In this document: piece after piece, positions 9,691 to 18,600 of the stretch
How positions within the stretch are numbered: position 1 is the stretch's first letter
Layout: the number at the start of each line of letters is the position of its first letter
Assembly: GCA_008690995.1 (NCBI GenBank)
Contig: VRMN01000005.1
Location: 372,001 to 436,000, forward strand
Source of the DNA: Porphyridium purpureum
Taxonomy: Eukaryota; Rhodophyta; Bangiophyceae; Porphyridiales; Porphyridiaceae
Direction: 5' to 3'
DNA length: 64,000 nucleotides
Program-made: the position numbers and the translations under genes
Notes under the pieces: model-generated
What the model was told of the DNA's origin: nothing
The model's input: only the letters and a program-made list of their open reading frames with translations
The model's database searches: none

Positions 9691-9840
9691 CAAAGACAAG
9701 CTGTCGTCAGGTCTGACCGCGTCCTCACGCACAGTTCCAATGCACAATGTCCAAGGAAACGCGAAATGACAATAGGTTCTCTAGTTGCAAAACCGTCCGC
9801 TGATTTATTAAAGAAATCCACTTAACCGAGCGTCACGAAA

Positions 9841-10479
9841 CTACATGGCCATGTTCGCGGCCAGGTTCCCCTTTGTCGGAGTGAGCTTCACGTAGCAGCC
9901 GTCTGGAATGAGTTTGCCTGCATCCTTGAGCTCCTTGTATTCCTCGTGCGTAAAACGGGTGAAGCCCCACTTGTTCGACACAATGACCTTCTGGCGTCCC
10001 GGGAACTTGTACTTGGCGCGTCTGAGCGCCTCCATAGCGTGCACTGTGTTTGATTCCCTTGTTCGCAGAGACAGCAGCACCTGTCCGATACTCACGCGCG
10101 CCACCAAGCCCTGCGGCTTTCCAAACGCACCACGCATACCGGTCTGGAGCCTATCGGCCCCGGCACATGAAAGCATCTTGTTGATGCGCAGCACATGGAA
10201 CGGGTGCACACGGATGCGCATGTGGAAGGTATCCTTTCCTCCATACTTGACCATATATTTGTTGCACGAGACGCGCGACGCCTCCAGCGCCTCACTGCTC
10301 AGCTGCTGCTTCTCATCTGACACCAAATGCACGCACACCGGGAACTCGTCCACCGTCGCCTTCTTCTTCCCAAGATCATAAATGCGGATCTTCGGGTCCG
10401 GCACACCACGGCAGTACCGCGACTTTGGGTACGGCTTGTTCTTGCAGTACCTGTAGCACCTTGCCGGTCGACGCCCCAT
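9841..10479 (-). CDS. RPL10: cytosolic large-subunit ribosomal protein uL16 (L10)
   Basis: The protein has 212 residues and opens [25 protein letters not shown], the diagnostic start of eukaryotic uL16. The family segments [48 protein letters not shown] and [10 protein letters not shown] follow in order. uL16 is loaded late in 60S maturation and contacts tRNA near the peptidyl-transferase centre. The start was fixed at ATG 10479 from this N-terminus; the open frame runs 8 codons further to a non-ATG codon. Its sense-strand leader is strongly purine-rich, like that of uL2. Its 5' end faces the PEX6 gene across about 610 bases. Confidence 0.98.
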   Translation of the reverse strand: MGRRPARCYRYCKNKPYPKSRYCRGVPDPKIRIYDLGKKKATVDEFPVCVHLVSDEKQQLSSEALEASRVSCNKYMVKYGGKDTFHMRIRVHPFHVLRINKMLSCAGADRLQTGMRGAFGKPQGLVARVSIGQVLLSLRTRESNTVHAMEALRRAKYKFPGRQKVIVSNKWGFTRFTHEEYKELKDAGKLIPDGCYVKLTPTKGNLAANMAM

Positions 10480-11092
10480 CCTCAATCCTTCCGCAGCTCC
10501 CACGCGTCCTCGCCTTCCCTTCTCCCACTCTCACCCCTTCCCCTCCCTCTCGCCTCTTCCCCTCTCCCCTCTAACCTCCGCACAGTTCCCGTGTATACCC
10601 CGAGCCTGCTTCCTATCTAAGCAGCTCACTTTATCACACTCATCCATCCAGCAAGGTCGCGTCGAGGGTTCTGTTCGTCCATGGTCCGATTTCTCCTCCT
10701 GCTTGTCGCATGCCGTCGCCGACGCGCTGTGCTGTCGAGGCGGGAGAAGAACAAGGGGTTTCGACATGGCTGGCAATTTTGCTACTAAACCACACACAAA
10801 ATACTGCTAAAATGGAACATGGACGTGTTGCTGTGTTAAATGATACACGTCCGTCTAGATGGAAAGACAGGAGGGGGGAGCGGAATAGGATTGTCAAAAA
10901 ACCCTCGTTCTAACTGGATGGCTTGGTTAGAATCAGGGTTTGGACATGTTCATGCGAGGAAAGAAAAAAGGCGCGAGGTGGCGGATCGTGTGTGGGTGGG
11001 TGTGAAGGAAGCAGGGGACGCGGGGTGTGTGTGTTTGTGGTTTGTGAGGTGTGGCATTGGATGCTTGCGATGCATGGGTCTGGCGCAGTTTG
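10480..11092. promoter_or_regulatory. divergent promoter region of uL16 and PEX6
   Basis: About 610 bases lie between the two start codons. From 10505 to about 10580 the + strand is almost pure C/T, so the uL16 leader is almost pure purine. The PEX6 side is G/T-rich (10975-11050, repeated GTGTG). No clear TATA element is seen, and no coding frame is convincing. Confidence 0.5.
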
Positions 11093-14000
11093 ATGGTGGG
11101 TTCCATATTCTTTAGTTCGTTTGTGCAGCATGCTGGTGGAAGGGACACTGCCGATGTGGAGGAGCAGGGCGCTGCGGCAGAAGGGGCGGTGCAGCATCAT
11201 GCACAGTGCTGTTCGGCGCACGATGCGCTGACCATGCTCAATGGCATCGTGCCAATGCATCTGATTGGCGCCCGCACGTGGGCGCTCGTGCCATTGAGCG
11301 CCATGGTGGATGCAGGTCTGGTTCATGGCGCGTTCGGACTTGTGCAGGCTGTGGACGCGTTCGCCGCGGACAGCGCGGCACCTGCCAGCACATGCACTCG
11401 CGTCGCGCAGGTGTTTGCCCTGGAAAAGCTCGCACGCAGACGCTGTCAGGATGATACGCGAGACGACTCGGACGTGGAGTCGCACGGCGGGCGCGACGTA
11501 CTTCTTTGCCCATCCCTCTTTGACGCGCTGTTCGGTTCGGGAAAATATGCGTCCGGTGAAAGCGGGCGTACCGTTGTCCGACTTTCGTACGTCAAACCGC
11601 CGTCTGATGACATTTTCAAGCCATTTGTCACCAAAGAGCACAGACAGTCCAGAAAGCAGAGACGCGCAGAACTTTGGTCGGGACCAAATGCCGTGGCGGA
11701 GCGCGCGCTCGACGATCTACTGCTGCCCTGTGCTTCGGCCGTTGTGGTGTCGGTCATTCGCATGGATAAAAAGTATACCGTGCCTCAGTGCTGTGTGGAT
11801 CGCGCTCTTGCAAGCGTCTTTTCGACGCGCTTTGTTCTAACTCGAGGCGACAAGTACATCGTCAAGGTGCTTCTAGGTGACTGTGCATTGCATGGAAACG
11901 CGCCGCATGAATCTCCTCTCTCCCGCTGCCGCCCCGCCGCGGACCACACGGGGCGATGGAGGGTGCATGCCGAGTACATTTGTGTGACAGAAGTACGAGT
12001 GGCGAATCAGCCAAGAGACAAAAGCGAGAATGCACCTTGTGAGGCGTTTGTCGGCTGGGACAAGCCTGTACTGTTTGATCCCTTACTGACGTCTTTGAAG
12101 CAAGCGCGCGCGATCGCCGACATTGTGTCTCCCCCTTCTATCATGTACGCGAGGATGGCATGGCAAGCGTCACCCGTTTCTTGGCGTGAGGTTTCGAGGC
12201 AAGCCGAAATGGACGCTAACGGACCGTTCGAAGCAGCCCAGTGCTCGATCCTTGAGAATGATCTTGAGTTTCGGCAGACGCTTGTCTGTCCAGAAGTTGT
12301 GGAACGGCTGTTGTCCCTCTTTAATGTTGCTTTGCAGAGCAAGGATTCATCCTCACCGTCGCAGCGCGGCATTCGGCCGCGTATCTTGCTGCACGGTAAG
12401 CGCGGGTCGGGTAAACGAGCGAGCGTGAGACAGGCTGTCGAGCTTGCGGGTTTGTGTCTCGTCGAGCGCAGTGGGCGCGAGCTCACCGGATCACTCGCGG
12501 ATGGTGATCCTAAATCTGTGCAAACGTCGCATGCCAAACTTCTGGATGTAGAAGCATTTGTTGCTCTGCAAGCGCGATGTGCGGTCATTGTTTTGCGTGA
12601 CTTTGACGTCATGGCTGCGCTTCTCCCGCCGCAGAAGGCCCGTTCCTCGCTGTCGGCGTCGTCGAAAATGCAGCTTTCTGCAAATGTGGAATCGCGCCGT
12701 GTCTTTACTTCTCTTTTCTTCGGAAAAGGCGATCCTGCCTCATCCTCCGTTCCAGCGGACATGGACCAAGGTTCGCTCAGTCAGGAAAGCCAATTGAAAA
12801 GTGGGTCACAGGATGATGAATACGAAGACCAGTTCGGTTTTGATTTCCATGTTGACTTGGATATGGCATCAAAAGGGCCAAGCTCTTCAGAGCAAACCAC
12901 TGGAGTCGCGCTTGTTGCATGCGTAGATGACTTGGAGCAACTTGAGCCATCCGCCCGTGCTCTTTTCACACACGAATTTCAAATGCCGCCGCCTGGTACA
13001 GACACCAAAGCCGCGTTTTTGCGGGACCGATGGGGCCTTGCAGTGGCTAAGTCTGAGTTGACGGTGGCTCCGAACGCACTCGAAGCCGTTGAAAACGAGT
13101 TGGTGTCCAAGACAGCCGGGCGGCCGTTTCTCGAATTTATTTTCCTGGTCAGTGACTTTATTTCCCGCGTCGCACAAGCCGCGGCGAAGGACGCCTTGTC
13201 AGATGAATTTCAGCACAGATGCGTGGAGATTGCGAAAGACATTTCCTCACGACACCAGCAAGCGCTCGGATCCACTTCCGCGCGCGTCGTAAAAGTGAAT
13301 TGGGCGGACATTGGCGGGGTCAATTACGCGAAGCAGGAAATTCTCGATGTGGTCGAGCTACCGTTGCGTCATCCTGAGCTTTTCCAAAGCGGAGTCAAGA
13401 AACGCTCTGGACTTCTTTTCTACGGTCCTCCAGGTACAGGCAAGACAATGCTTGCGAAGGCCGTCGCGAGCGAGTGCGGGTGCTCCTTTTTGTCCGTGAA
13501 GGGACCGGAATTGATGAGCATGTACGTTGGTGAATCGGAGAGCAATGTTCGCAAAGTGTTTTCACAGGCGCGTGAAGCAAAGCCTTGTGTCATTTTCTTC
13601 GACGAGCTCGATTCCCTGGCACCCAAACGCGGGCGTGGGTCTGACTCTGGCGGCGTGGCGGACCGTGTGGTGAGCCAGCTTTTGGCCGAAATCGACGGCC
13701 TCGTTGTAGATGGGGGAGACTCAGTCGAGTCGGCTTCCGCAGAGAACAATATCTTCGTCATTGGGGCAACAAACCGACCTGACTTGGTAGACAAGGCGTT
13801 ACTGCGCCCGGGTCGCTTCGACAAGCTAGTTTTCATCTCACCACCGGACAGTCGCGACGCTCAAGTGAAAGTTCTTGAAGCCGTAACTCGGAAATTCTCT
13901 CTCGCCGATGACGTCGATCTTGAAACCATTGCTTCTTGGCTTCCGGAGCCGCCGGGCCTTACCGGTGCTGACTTTTACGGACTTTGCCAAAATGCATGGA

Positions 14001-14194
14001 CAAAGGCGCTTTACCGCCAGATTGAAGCTCTTGAGAACACAGAGCAAGAACGTCAAGACGATAATGATGAAGCCGAGATCGTGCAGGTGTCACTACGTGA
14101 TTTTGAAGACGCGGCGAAGAAGGTCGTTCCGTCACTTACGCAGGCCGAGATGAATCGGTACTTCTCCCTCCGACGCGAATTCGAAGGACTGTAA
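11093..14194 (+). CDS. PEX6: peroxisomal AAA ATPase peroxin-6
   Basis: The protein has 1033 residues and two AAA modules. The second is canonical: VNWADIGGVNYAKQEILDVVELPL, Walker A GPPGTGKT near residue 778, YVGESESNVRKVF, Walker B FFDELDS near 837, the second region of homology IGATNRPDLVD and the arginine finger GRFDKL. The combination SVKGPELMSMYVGESE plus LDSLAPKRGRGSDSGGVADRVVSQLLAE is the PEX6 signature. The first module is degenerate: its P-loop reads GKRGSGKR near residue 435, and the Walker B position reads VLRDFD. With PEX1, PEX6 extracts ubiquitinated PEX5 receptor from the peroxisomal membrane; that is family knowledge. An in-frame GTG lies 14 codons upstream, but ATG 11093 is preferred. 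Its stop is only 38 bases from that of the convergent neighbour. Confidence 0.93.
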   Translation: MVGSIFFSSFVQHAGGRDTADVEEQGAAAEGAVQHHAQCCSAHDALTMLNGIVPMHLIGARTWALVPLSAMVDAGLVHGAFGLVQAVDAFAADSAAPASTCTRVAQVFALEKLARRRCQDDTRDDSDVESHGGRDVLLCPSLFDALFGSGKYASGESGRTVVRLSYVKPPSDDIFKPFVTKEHRQSRKQRRAELWSGPNAVAERALDDLLLPCASAVVVSVIRMDKKYTVPQCCVDRALASVFSTRFVLTRGDKYIVKVLLGDCALHGNAPHESPLSRCRPAADHTGRWRVHAEYICVTEVRVANQPRDKSENAPCEAFVGWDKPVLFDPLLTSLKQARAIADIVSPPSIMYARMAWQASPVSWREVSRQAEMDANGPFEAAQCSILENDLEFRQTLVCPEVVERLLSLFNVALQSKDSSSPSQRGIRPRILLHGKRGSGKRASVRQAVELAGLCLVERSGRELTGSLADGDPKSVQTSHAKLLDVEAFVALQARCAVIVLRDFDVMAALLPPQKARSSLSASSKMQLSANVESRRVFTSLFFGKGDPASSSVPADMDQGSLSQESQLKSGSQDDEYEDQFGFDFHVDLDMASKGPSSSEQTTGVALVACVDDLEQLEPSARALFTHEFQMPPPGTDTKAAFLRDRWGLAVAKSELTVAPNALEAVENELVSKTAGRPFLEFIFLVSDFISRVAQAAAKDALSDEFQHRCVEIAKDISSRHQQALGSTSARVVKVNWADIGGVNYAKQEILDVVELPLRHPELFQSGVKKRSGLLFYGPPGTGKTMLAKAVASECGCSFLSVKGPELMSMYVGESESNVRKVFSQAREAKPCVIFFDELDSLAPKRGRGSDSGGVADRVVSQLLAEIDGLVVDGGDSVESASAENNIFVIGATNRPDLVDKALLRPGRFDKLVFISPPDSRDAQVKVLEAVTRKFSLADDVDLETIASWLPEPPGLTGADFYGLCQNAWTKALYRQIEALENTEQERQDDNDEAEIVQVSLRDFEDAAKKVVPSLTQAEMNRYFSLRREFEGL

Positions 14195-14232
14195 TGGCAG
14201 CTGGCGAATCCACGCGGACACAGTAGGTAAAC

Positions 14233-16410
14233 TTACAGAAACAGAAAAAGCATGAGGCCAGCATCTCCTGCCATGGCGACACATTCTAATGATGATGCAT
14301 TATCAGCATGGGGCATTATCGACCCTACGCTCCTGCAATCGTGACTTCGAGCCGCCAGGCGTCCAAACGCAAAGCGGGACTGGGTAATAATACTGCGATT
14401 CTCACGACCCAAAATGTCATGGATGGTGATTCCAGCAGACGACGTTTCGATCCGCGTGGCTAGCCTCAAGTACAACTGATCCTTTTCTACACCGTCTTGA
14501 CCCTTGGGCTCCAGACTGGCAATCGTATCATATTCAATGATGTCTCGCGCAACTGCGGAAGCTGGAACCCGTGCAATCAGTCCGCTCTTCGTGGTCGTTA
14601 TGAACGATCCGTCCGCGACGCGTGCGACATCTGCCATGCTGGGATGGAGCCGGGCAAAATGAACGCCATCATCTGCTTTGCTAGCACCCTTTGTTTTCTG
14701 CGGTAAATGCTCACGAAAGGCAACCTCGCACCGCTCGTCATCCGCGTCTGCGCTCACCGATAGACGTACCAGGCGTCCACTTCTGTATCCAACGACAGCG
14801 TTTGGGGTCACTTGACACCTGTTCTCTTTGCCTTTATCACGCACCGTGAACCAGCCATGAACAACGTTGAAATCACGTCTTTCTGGGCTGTGGCTAGCCA
14901 GACATCGACTTAGATCATGCGCGTTCCACATGGTCAAACACGGCGTGTTTCGCAGAACAACTTCCGGTGTCACCAGGACCACGCAGCCACATGAAGGAAG
15001 CCGGGCTCGAGTCAGTGCCGAAGATACAGCCGAGTTTGTCCCTAGTTGACCATCTTTTTCGTTCACCAGTCGCCAACTACTATCACATGCCATAAATTTG
15101 ACTTCGCGCAGGGGGCCAGGTTGCAAAGGCGTGCTAGTAACTGATCGAAGCACGACCGAGTCTGTGCCTGTCCGGTCGTCCCGAAAGCAAAGTTGAGCAG
15201 AATACAGTCGTCCGTGCGCCGTGCCGGCCACCATCATAAGAAATGATTCTTCATGGCTCGATGCTGCGTTCGCACTGGCACACTCGGTCACATCAATGCA
15301 TCGGATCCAATCCGAATGGTCATCCAACGTAAAGAGCGTTCGCACGGTTCCTTCTGACTGGTCAGCGTTCCACCACAGCAAGTCAACACGCCCGGCTCCA
15401 TGATACGAGACAACACACGCTCCACCGGAGTCCGCGGTTCGCGCCTTCCCCGCGGGAAGCCAGCGGGCACACGAAATCGCCAAATCAGGATCCAACGGGA
15501 ACATACTGTATAGCTTCGCTGTTCGCTTCTTGCTATCTACTTTCCAACACTGCAACGCCCCTGCACCCAGCTGCCTGTCGTTGTTTGCACTGTCGGAGCA
15601 CGGGAACGGTATGACGCTGAATCGATACGCGTCCGGTGCCACACTTACAAGCAAGAAGTGGATACTTTCGTCATCCTTAGCATGGCCGGGACTGCACGAC
15701 CAATGAATGGACATGATCTGGCCGCCGCAGTATGCAGCTACCCACTGTTCGCCTATTCGCACTGACTCCTTTCGAATATCTACAGTTATCAAGCCAGTCA
15801 CTGTTTCGTAGCTTTTCCTTTTGCTCGCCACCTTCACATTTCCGTGCGAGCCTTCCTGCGTCACGTGCACGGTTATCCCGCAGGAGAGCCCGCACGCGTT
15901 CAATGCAGAACCGTTCTCACGATACGCACGGGATCCCTCGGCTCGATCGTGACTCCAGCAGCCATGTAACCGGTGCGGTGGTGGGGTCTCTTCTAATACA
16001 GAAGAAGCCTGTTTCATCCGAAACCCTCCGACATATCGCGCTTCCAGGACTTTTTTCAGTCTGGCATCCAGTCCAAGGTCCTTGTCCGCTTCCGATGCCG
16101 CTTCCGAAGCTTGCTCCCCATCTTCCGCCTTCAACTTGCGCGCTTTATCGGTATACGCGCTGCTAAACTCATCGCCTGGACGAGACGCGCTCTTCCCGCG
16201 CGTGCGCTTCTGTCTTGTCTGCTGCGCTGGTTTCTCTTTCAAGGATTCTCCTCCCCCTGACGAGGATGAGAACGGCTGCGGGTGCGGCTGCCGCGACGGA
16301 TGTGACGATGACAGCGACGAAGAAGGCTCAGATGAAGCGCGCTTGTGTGGTTCGACTGGCGCGCGTACCGGCTCCTTCTCGTTCAGGCGCCGGCTGCTCC
16401 GTCGTTTCAT
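14233..16410 (-). CDS. WD/beta-propeller protein, possibly a TFIIIC subunit
   Basis: The protein has 725 residues. The first 150 are basic and disordered (MKRRSSRRLNEKEP, long Ser runs, several KR-rich clusters), as in a nuclear protein. The rest forms weak repeats of about 50-90 residues, such as ISCARWLP, DHSDWIRCIDVTE, LMMVAGTAHGRLYSA and VHFARLHPSMADVARVADGSFITTTKSGLIARV. The layout of basic N-terminus plus irregular propeller resembles GTF3C2/TFIIIC-beta subunits. The match is by pattern only and could be another divergent propeller. The start is ATG 16410; the open frame continues to a GTG nine codons upstream. The gene ends 38 bases from PEX6 in the opposite direction. Confidence 0.5.
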   Translation of the reverse strand: MKRRSSRRLNEKEPVRAPVEPHKRASSEPSSSLSSSHPSRQPHPQPFSSSSGGGESLKEKPAQQTRQKRTRGKSASRPGDEFSSAYTDKARKLKAEDGEQASEAASEADKDLGLDARLKKVLEARYVGGFRMKQASSVLEETPPPHRLHGCWSHDRAEGSRAYRENGSALNACGLSCGITVHVTQEGSHGNVKVASKRKSYETVTGLITVDIRKESVRIGEQWVAAYCGGQIMSIHWSCSPGHAKDDESIHFLLVSVAPDAYRFSVIPFPCSDSANNDRQLGAGALQCWKVDSKKRTAKLYSMFPLDPDLAISCARWLPAGKARTADSGGACVVSYHGAGRVDLLWWNADQSEGTVRTLFTLDDHSDWIRCIDVTECASANAASSHEESFLMMVAGTAHGRLYSAQLCFRDDRTGTDSVVLRSVTSTPLQPGPLREVKFMACDSSWRLVNEKDGQLGTNSAVSSALTRARLPSCGCVVLVTPEVVLRNTPCLTMWNAHDLSRCLASHSPERRDFNVVHGWFTVRDKGKENRCQVTPNAVVGYRSGRLVRLSVSADADDERCEVAFREHLPQKTKGASKADDGVHFARLHPSMADVARVADGSFITTTKSGLIARVPASAVARDIIEYDTIASLEPKGQDGVEKDQLYLRLATRIETSSAGITIHDILGRENRSIITQSRFAFGRLAARSHDCRSVGSIMPHADNASSLECVAMAGDAGLMLFLFL

Positions 16411-16629
16411 CTGTTCCGGCACTCGTCTTGGCCGCACGTTCGCTTGAACGTTTCGAATGGCTCGAATGGTTCAGCGCCCTGACCGACTTATCGGAGCATG
16501 TCGTCGTGAAGGTTTGATTTCGCAGCTCGGGGTAGAGGCACCTTAGGGCTTGCTTCAGCAGATGACAAAAGTCAAATTAAAAGGAGATGTTGTTTACAGT
16601 TCTAACCAGGCGTTTGACGTCGAGCCTGT

Positions 16630-17859
16630 TTAGTTTTCGTTCACGCCCGCCCTGAAAACCAGCAGTGGCGAAGTGGAAAGGCCTGATGTGTAAAGAGTGA
16701 CTGGAGTGTCCGGAAGAGTCAAGTACAGTGCGCCAGAGTACAGAGGAAAGCGTTCTTGCGAGCCCGTCTCAACTCCCACCTCAAGCCAGCCTTCGCCGGT
16801 GACCACGAGCAGCATGCAGGGGCCCTTGGCCGCGGGCAGTGCGACGCCTCCCCTGTTCGTAGACGGGACCTCAACTCGCTCGAGCTGGAACTCAGATACT
16901 GGGGGCTGGTACACGTGCGTGTAATCTCCGCGTGGTATCCCTTCGATATAGTGCACCACGCCGTGGTTATACGTCAGCATGTGGACAAGCGCGTCTACGT
17001 CCTTGAACTTGGGTGTGAGCCCGGCGCGCACCACATTGTCAGAGCGTGCCATGATTTCGATGCAGTGACCTTCCAAGTACGCGTGCGGCTCATTAGCGGC
17101 CATGAAGAACGCTCGACCGGGTGGCAACTCAATGTAGTTGAGGTAGTACGCAGCAAAGCAGCCCACGTCGCCTGGGTACTGCACCTCCAGCTCCATGAAA
17201 AGGTCGTCTAGCGGTACGGTCGTCGCACTCGACGAAGTGATGCGCTCTTTGAGTGACTTGCACAGTAACGCCACGCTCTGGGTGTCACAGTTCATCACCG
17301 CCGCAAAGAACTCTCGCAGTACGCTCCTCCGAGCCTCAGCATCGTCCAGGTGTGCTGCGTCCTGCATTTTTGCGCTGAGTGGCTTACCAACGAGTTCTTG
17401 CAACTGAGGCAGTCGCGCCAGGTCCTGCGCGATCAACTCGACGCTGCGGAAGCCGCACAGCGCCCTAAAGTTTGTAAGAGCAATGCTCATCTCTGGCTTG
17501 TGATTATCGTCTGGGTACTTGTCTGGGCGCGCGGCGTGCAGCTTTGCCGCCAGAGCGCGGTCCGGGTGTGCCTGGATCGAGAGCGCCTGCTGCACGGACA
17601 GCACTTTAAACAAATAAGGCAGCGCAACCCCGCGCTGCTCGAGCAATTCTGCCAGCGAGATTCCGAGCGCCGGCACGACTGACGGCGCGCTGGGGTGATC
17701 GCCCATCCACAACTCTGCGTAGGGCTGGTCGGTATTGACGACGGTGCCCGCGCCGCGATTGCGCGCGTACATCATTGCGACGAGCGACGCATCGCCGCGC
17801 ACTCCCCAAGCGTACTGCTGCACTGCCGCCTGCAGACCATACACCACCGCGTCACCCAT
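16630..17859 (-). CDS. MPI: mannose-6-phosphate isomerase
   Basis: This type I phosphomannose isomerase of 409 residues interconverts fructose-6-phosphate and mannose-6-phosphate. It feeds GDP-mannose for glycoproteins and cell-wall polysaccharide. The Zn ligands are in place: QAHPD, HKPEM and NEPHAY. The segments YAWG near residue 17, AELWMGDHPSAPS, PYLFKVLSVQQALSIQAHPD and NVVRAGLTPKFKDVDALV match family landmarks. No targeting peptide is visible, so a cytosolic location is inferred. The ATG at 17859 gives a normal N-terminus. It faces the methyltransferase gene across a 741-base divergent promoter. A shorter frame in another phase over the same bases is a shadow. Confidence 0.96.
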   Translation of the reverse strand: MGDAVVYGLQAAVQQYAWGVRGDASLVAMMYARNRGAGTVVNTDQPYAELWMGDHPSAPSVVPALGISLAELLEQRGVALPYLFKVLSVQQALSIQAHPDRALAAKLHAARPDKYPDDNHKPEMSIALTNFRALCGFRSVELIAQDLARLPQLQELVGKPLSAKMQDAAHLDDAEARRSVLREFFAAVMNCDTQSVALLCKSLKERITSSSATTVPLDDLFMELEVQYPGDVGCFAAYYLNYIELPPGRAFFMAANEPHAYLEGHCIEIMARSDNVVRAGLTPKFKDVDALVHMLTYNHGVVHYIEGIPRGDYTHVYQPPVSEFQLERVEVPSTNRGGVALPAAKGPCMLLVVTGEGWLEVGVETGSQERFPLYSGALYLTLPDTPVTLYTSGLSTSPLLVFRAGVNEN

Positions 17860-18020
17860 ATTGCCGTCGTTCTCTCGTCACACCTTGACGTCCCCGACCG
17901 ACGCCTCTCAGTCTTCTCCCCAACCTCTGCTTCTCTACCAAACACGTCGCTCACATCACGCAGAATTCCCGCCTTCCACGTTGCGCCCAACAGACGCCAC
18001 CTGGAATGAGGACAGTTCTG

Positions 18021-18060
18021 GGTGTACATGGGTGTACATGGGTGTACATGGATGTACACT
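18021..18060. repeat. four tandem 10-bp units containing TGTACA
   Basis: The unit ggtgtacatg is repeated exactly at 18021, 18031 and 18041, followed by a diverged fourth unit at 18051. Each unit carries TGTACA, itself a palindrome. The array lies 162 bases upstream of the mannose-6-phosphate isomerase ATG and about 560 bases upstream of the methyltransferase. It may be a binding-site array or a minisatellite. Confidence 0.85.
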
Positions 18061-18396
18061 AAGGTGCAACGCCAAGCACTCACAAGAAGCAAAGTTGGGA
18101 TCGGCATGACAACGCCCATCGCCAATCTTTCCCGGACTGGCACGCATGCACTCCAGGTAACCCAACAACCACAGTGTGCCTGCATGCTCTGCGTCGCGCT
18201 CCATACGCGAGTGATGTAGGTACCATAAACGTGCCGTTGCTTCAGCTTCCTACTCGTGCCCTTCGACAACAATCGTAGCCAACACCCATTGCAATTCTTG
18301 CCGAGACCCGGCTAATGGTTTCCGGTTGAAGCGCTGGGCCGTGAACCGATATACCGCTGTACACTATGAGCGTCCCAAATTCAACAGAACCTTTCA

Positions 18397-18471
18397 CTGT
18401 ACTCCACGTTATGGTACAGTTGACAATGAACTGTACCTTATAAGGCGTTCATCGAGAACCGTGGAGTACAG
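18397..18471. promoter_or_regulatory. nested inverted repeats with CTGTAC arms and a TATA-like box
   Basis: Two perfect inverted repeats are nested. The outer arms are ctgtactccac (18397-18407) and gtggagtacag (18461-18471). The inner arms are ggtacagtt (18413-18421) and aactgtacc (18429-18437), with a 7-base spacer. TTATAAGG follows directly at 18438-18445. The block is 130-200 bases upstream of the methyltransferase ATG. It looks like a paired operator for a dimeric regulator next to a TATA box; this function is inferred. Confidence 0.7.
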
Positions 18472-18600
18472 CGAGTTTGAGGTGACGGGTTGGAGTCAGA
18501 TGATTAGTGAGCGATGGGGATGTGTGAAGGAGGGAAAGGGAGAGGGAGAGTGAGTGAGAGAGAGAGTAGGCGAGGGGAAAGGGAGACGGAGAAGGAGAAG

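Noticed and set aside
18514-18600. Earlier ATG of the membrane methyltransferase
   Set aside because: The added peptide is a translation of the purine leader (Arg/Glu/Gly repeats), a pattern seen before several other genes; kept only as an alternative.
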